Source: Nemertoderma westbladi (taxonomy: Eukaryota > Xenacoelomorpha > Nemertodermatida > Nemertodermatidae). From it: a stretch of DNA of 47,732 bases. Positions 44,082 through 47,732 of the stretch are shown here, piece after piece (positions within the stretch are counted from its first letter, which is position 1; each line of letters opens with the position of its first letter). Under the pieces are notes generated by a model that was not told where the DNA came from, ran no database searches, and was given only the letters and a program-made list of their open reading frames with translations. The stretch spans positions 1 to 47,732 of the forward strand of contig JAUCBJ010009059.1 in NCBI GenBank assembly GCA_032718475.1, written 5' to 3'. The position numbers and the translations under genes are program-made.

Positions 44082-44425
44082 GTAGAATTAAGTTTAATAC
44101 ACTAATGTAGCTTATTCTAAATTCTAAAATATTCTAAAATAATTTGAAATTAGAGGCAGGAGATATTGATATATATTGAACCTTATGATTTATAATGATT
44201 ATTTCCTTGATGAGAATGTAATGTATATGTACGTCATATATATTATAGATTATAAATTGGGTAAGTCTATTGGACGTTTCGACATAATGGATTACAATGG
44301 ATAATGGATTACATACAGTAGCTAGTCCCGTCACTGCAAACTGGATAATAAAGCAGCAATCATTAACATAAATGGAAATAATATATTCTGGAATAGGGTA
44401 TTTAAGTTGTTTCCATGTTATTGAT

Positions 44426-44469
44426 TACTTTGCAGCGTTCCGTCTTATAGGCCGCAACGCTGCAAAGTA
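44426..44469. repeat. 14-bp perfect inverted repeat (hairpin)
   Basis: TACTTTGCAGCGTT at 44426-44439 and AACGCTGCAAAGTA at 44456-44469 pair around a 16-nt loop. A further direct copy, TACTTTGCAGTGTTA, starts at 44470 and GGAACGCTGTTAA lies near 44504. It may be the residue of a small DNA transposon. Confidence 0.8.
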
Positions 44470-44950
44470 GTACTTTGCAGTGTTACGAGTAAATCAATTC
44501 ACCGGAACGCTGTTAAGTTGACATAATGTTACAAAAGTCTTTTTTAAAAATTTAAATTACACCCATTAATAATAAAAAAAACACTGGAGATATGCAACAG
44601 TGATGTAGATATGGAATACTGTTGTGTTGGAATTTGCATGTAGGGTAGATTTCTGAATTATTGGCAAATATATATTCAATTAAATTTAATTGGAAATCGG
44701 CTATAGTATAATTATAATGGCTCTCATTTCTGACTAGCCACTTAAACTGAAAGTAATTGTTTTGAGTTTTAGGGGAAAAAAGGTTAATATAATAATTGAT
44801 TATGTAATAATTATTTAATTTAGCAATAATTATTGATTATATATATATGTAATAATTATTTAATTGAGCAATTTATTAGAAATCACAACATAAACATTAT
44901 ATTGTTGTCAACTTTTTCTTTTAAATACCAATTCTTGTGGCATGTGATAT

Positions 44951-45040
44951 GAGAGATAACACCAGGTGACCTTGTTGATAACCTATGTGCTGTGCGAGAG
45001 ATAACATCATATGACCTTGTTGTTAACCTATGTGCTGTGC
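44951..45040 (+). repeat. 45-bp tandem duplication
   Basis: GAGAGATAACACCAGGTGAC... (44951-44995) and GAGAGATAACATCATATGAC... (44996-45040) differ at a handful of positions. Confidence 0.9.
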
Positions 45041-46344
45041 AACCGTTTTGTATGTTGGTGATTGTCATTTGTTTGTATTGCAGTTGTGTTGGTATGTTGA
45101 TAGATTAGATAAAGTTTAAAGGGTTAAATGTTTGATTTGTGTCGTTGCGTTTTTTGATTATTAGCAATAAGCAAAGTGTTAAACAAACAAGGTGTAAACG
45201 GGCTGATTGTATTCAGACAAGTTGTTTCCCATTCTCGTTTATTAACACACACATGATCATATTGTATCGCGATTTTTGGACATTTATTGTTTTTATTGGA
45301 TTCCATTAAATATAATATTTCCATGGTATGTATTCGTTTTGTTATTCAATTAATTATAGGTGACGTATAAATTCCTTCCCGAATCACTGCTGTATACTTG
45401 AATGGCTATTTTAGTTATTTTAATATTGTTTATTTTATATTCAATGCATTCCAAATTAATTAATAAGCAAATCAATTACTGAACTTTTAATAATATTATT
45501 TGTTCAACGAGGTCTCAAAATTTCACTGGTTTGATGAGTGGTGGCTTATGTGAGCTATGTGGATTCTGTGAGGTATGTGGATTCTGTGAGGTACTGTATG
45601 TTAGGTTGGTCTCAGTGTGTTCTAACGTCACCTTCGTACTTCATAATTCAAGGTGAAAGAAATTACTTTTTTACATTTTTTAACCTATATTGTAGTATCG
45701 GTATATTTTTTACATCAATTACTAAGCTAATAATTAATTAGTATTTTTATTAATATTAGTAGTATTATTATTAATTAATAGTAAAAGTATTTGTAACGGT
45801 GGAATTTATTGTATTCAAACAACGCCTAATAAACCACTGCTCTACGCGATATCCATCAAGTACGGTCTACGGATACAGTGGGCCTGTCTATATATGGATG
45901 GATTCAATGTTCATTTACATTTGTTATCCTTAACCCCTCCTTCGACTACTAGGCAACTGGTAACGGTCTAAACAGATCCTATAAATATGTATAACTCACT
46001 TAAAATAGTATGGAATTCTAGATTCCTAAGAGACCAATTGGAATGCAAATTTATGTATTTGGAATTTGAATGCAGGGATAAGAGAATATACATCGGAATG
46101 AAAGGGTTTAGAAAATAGGCCTATGGCCTGTACCAATGGCGATATTGGGGGACTTGACGAGATAACGTCTCGGCGGGGTAATAGCTTTCTCATTGTTAAA
46201 TTTTTAATTAAAAATGGGAGGGAGCAGGAAGCAGTTTACAATGGCACATTATTCTAAGCGAAACAATAAACGAAAATCAATAGCGCCTGTTTCAGTTTCA
46301 TTTTTACTCGTTATCAACTGATATTTGGATTGATTGCATAATTA

Positions 46345-47021
46345 TGTGGGCTGAGAGTAAAAACCGTCTATATCCAGTTTCAGCCATTCTGAGATATATG
46401 CCTGTTAAGTGAAGGCTACTTACTACAATTCCAAATCCGTCTATATATATAATAGACGATTTAAAAAATAATTATTAAACCGTCTATATCTATCCAGTTG
46501 TCTGCAAAGCATGCAGTCTGCCAATCTGTCAGGAACTGAAAGACATATATATTATACAAGACATGGAGATTTTTCCTTTACCGGTACAGTATTCACTCTT
46601 ACATAATTTAGATACCAGTAAACTGAATACTGTTTTAAGTATTCCATGTGGACATTATTTAGGCTGACTATTGATTAAACTAATGATTGGCACATCTGGT
46701 ACCGGTACCGATTGTAGTTGTAGTCTAAAATAAGAAACTGAAAGTTTATTTTCGTTTAGTATACCGGTACCTGGTAGGCTAAGGGATTCCAATTTTAAAA
46801 ACCGTCTATATCCATGATTGGATTTCGTATTTGTAGATGGTTTAAATTCAGTGCTATGTTCGAAAATATTTGCGTTTTGTTGGTGGCAAATATAATTCTA
46901 AAAAACCGATGTACTATTTTTGTCTGTCCAATAGATATGTGAAGCATTCAGCTATCCATTCATATCTTAAACTCATTTTTTTAGTATTTGGATATAGACG
47001 GTTTTTTACTCTCAACCCACG
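46345..47021. mobile_element. 677-bp TA-flanked inverted-repeat element with internal 'ACCGTCTATATCCA' repeats
   Basis: The left end TGTGGGCTGAGAGTAAAAAC and the complement of the right end CGTGGGTTGAGAGTAAAAAA match with few changes over about 31 bp and continue CCGTCTATATCCA. TA lies on both sides (46343-46344, 47022-47023). Inside, CCGTCTATAT recurs near 46438, 46481 and 46801 on + and as its complement near 46990. No ORF. Probably a MITE of the Tc1/mariner type, by the TA duplication. Confidence 0.7.
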
Positions 47022-47023
47022 TA

Positions 47024-47732
47024 TCCACCTATATCAGACCGATTGAATTTAATCCAAATCCTCTAGGTTTGAGAGCTTCAATAATGTAAATATGATTTTC
47101 CTTTTCCCACATCGCAGATTAGAAATTACCAAATCCTACATAAGTACAGTGAATGAGCATTTACTAAATCTTATGAATCAGATTACTGTAATAAAGTTAG
47201 TCGTTTACTAAATTAATTGTTCAATCATGTAATTATATTTTGAAAAGATCTCAATTTCTCATACAGAAATGATAATTTCTGTTTAAGCTTTATTGTTATA
47301 GAAGATTCAAACCCTTTCTGGTCAAAGGATCGAATCAGTGAAAGGGTTGAAATTGTATAGTTTTCATTTTATAATTATACTCCTTTCCCTATGTAACTTT
47401 CCATTAATATAACAACATCGTGTATTGTTTGGTTAGAAAACGCTGTCTCTGTAAACTGATACTTTCCCTAAATTGGTATCAACATCGTTTAATGTTTTGG
47501 TTAGTGACTCATATTTCGACCCTTTGACTCTGTAGACTCTGAAATCCGCATCCTGAAATCGCATCAAGTGTTATTCAATGACACAGATGTCTCGATCTCG
47601 ACTATCGATCCATCACCTCCAGCAGCACACATATTCATTATTTTAACTTTCTTGATTTTCAAACTGTCAATCAAGCAACAACCCCCTCTACAACCCTTAT
47701 TACAAAGTCCTAAAATTGATTAAGTTATTTCA
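47024..47732. other. AT-rich stretch to window end
   Basis: No feature supported. Diverged words GTATTGTTTGGTTAG and TTTAATGTTTTGGTTAG with similar flanks occur near 47430 and 47490, a weak local duplication. Confidence 0.5.

Larger units (their letters stand above)
44082..46342. other. AT-rich upstream region of the phospholipase gene, no further gene
   Basis: It contains a hairpin (44426-44469), a 45-bp tandem duplication (44951-45040) and a small GTGGATTCTGTGAGGTA duplication near 45560-45595. Small frames here show no motif. The promoter of the minus-strand gene must lie at its left end, but I cannot place a TATA box. Confidence 0.5.

Overview
This is a window of an animal nuclear genome. 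It is AT-rich and has very few host genes. Retroelement remnants, fold-back DNA elements and long satellite arrays make up most of it. The BEL/Pao and Ty3/gypsy elements, several unrelated non-LTR fragments, a tRNA-derived SINE, an aminergic-type GPCR exon and a single-domain phospholipase B1 together suggest an invertebrate, probably a marine deuterostome or spiralian. The sequence alone does not fix the species. The palindromic words TACCGGTA (ten copies) and TAGGCCTA (four copies) recur in otherwise unrelated parts of the window.

Layout. 1-1793: 3' end of a BEL/Pao pol (end of the RT/RNase H linker, integrase, C-terminal domain). 3028-4734: a BEL-type gag running into a truncated aspartic protease. 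4735-5950: purine-rich minisatellites. 6141-6777: a hairpin, a polypurine tract and a probable 599-bp LTR full of hairpins. 7676-7892: a 21-bp minisatellite. About 7.9-12.9 kb: a compound inverted repeat built of modules rich in GTTCTAGAAC palindromes. Comparing its two arms exposes three later insertions: a 5'-truncated LINE, a 738-bp fold-back MITE with 31-bp terminal repeats and TA target duplications, and a 436-bp dimeric GC-rich element with a 10-bp target duplication. 12.9-17.7 kb: a LINE endonuclease remnant and a 34-bp satellite. 17699-17896: a small MITE.

18004-30545: a 12.5-kb two-component satellite, interrupted by a 100-N gap. A 30-bp unit is built from a 13-bp core plus a 17-bp extension, and the 13-bp core also forms runs on its own. 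The array ends directly against a degraded Ty3/gypsy RT-RNase H fragment (30546-31695), which is followed by a LINE C-terminus. 33365-34497: a second 34-bp satellite, in which every unit carries a 14-bp palindrome. 34.5-41.0 kb: three more non-LTR fragments (RTE-like on +, a different family on -, another on +) and one host exon, TM6-TM7-helix 8 of a biogenic-amine-type GPCR at 39237-39513. About 41800-41990: a tRNA-derived SINE remnant.

The only complete-looking host gene is on the minus strand at 42630-44081. It is an uninterrupted 483-codon phospholipase B1-like GDSL lipase with signal peptide, catalytic Ser/Asp/His motifs, one transmembrane helix and a cytoplasmic tail. The right end (44.1-47.7 kb) is AT-rich, with a 677-bp TA-flanked inverted-repeat element at 46345-47021.

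No operon-like cooperation between genes is visible. The unusual content is architectural: nested insertions that can be dated relative to each other, a composite satellite, and a dispersed palindrome identical to a minimal heat-shock element.
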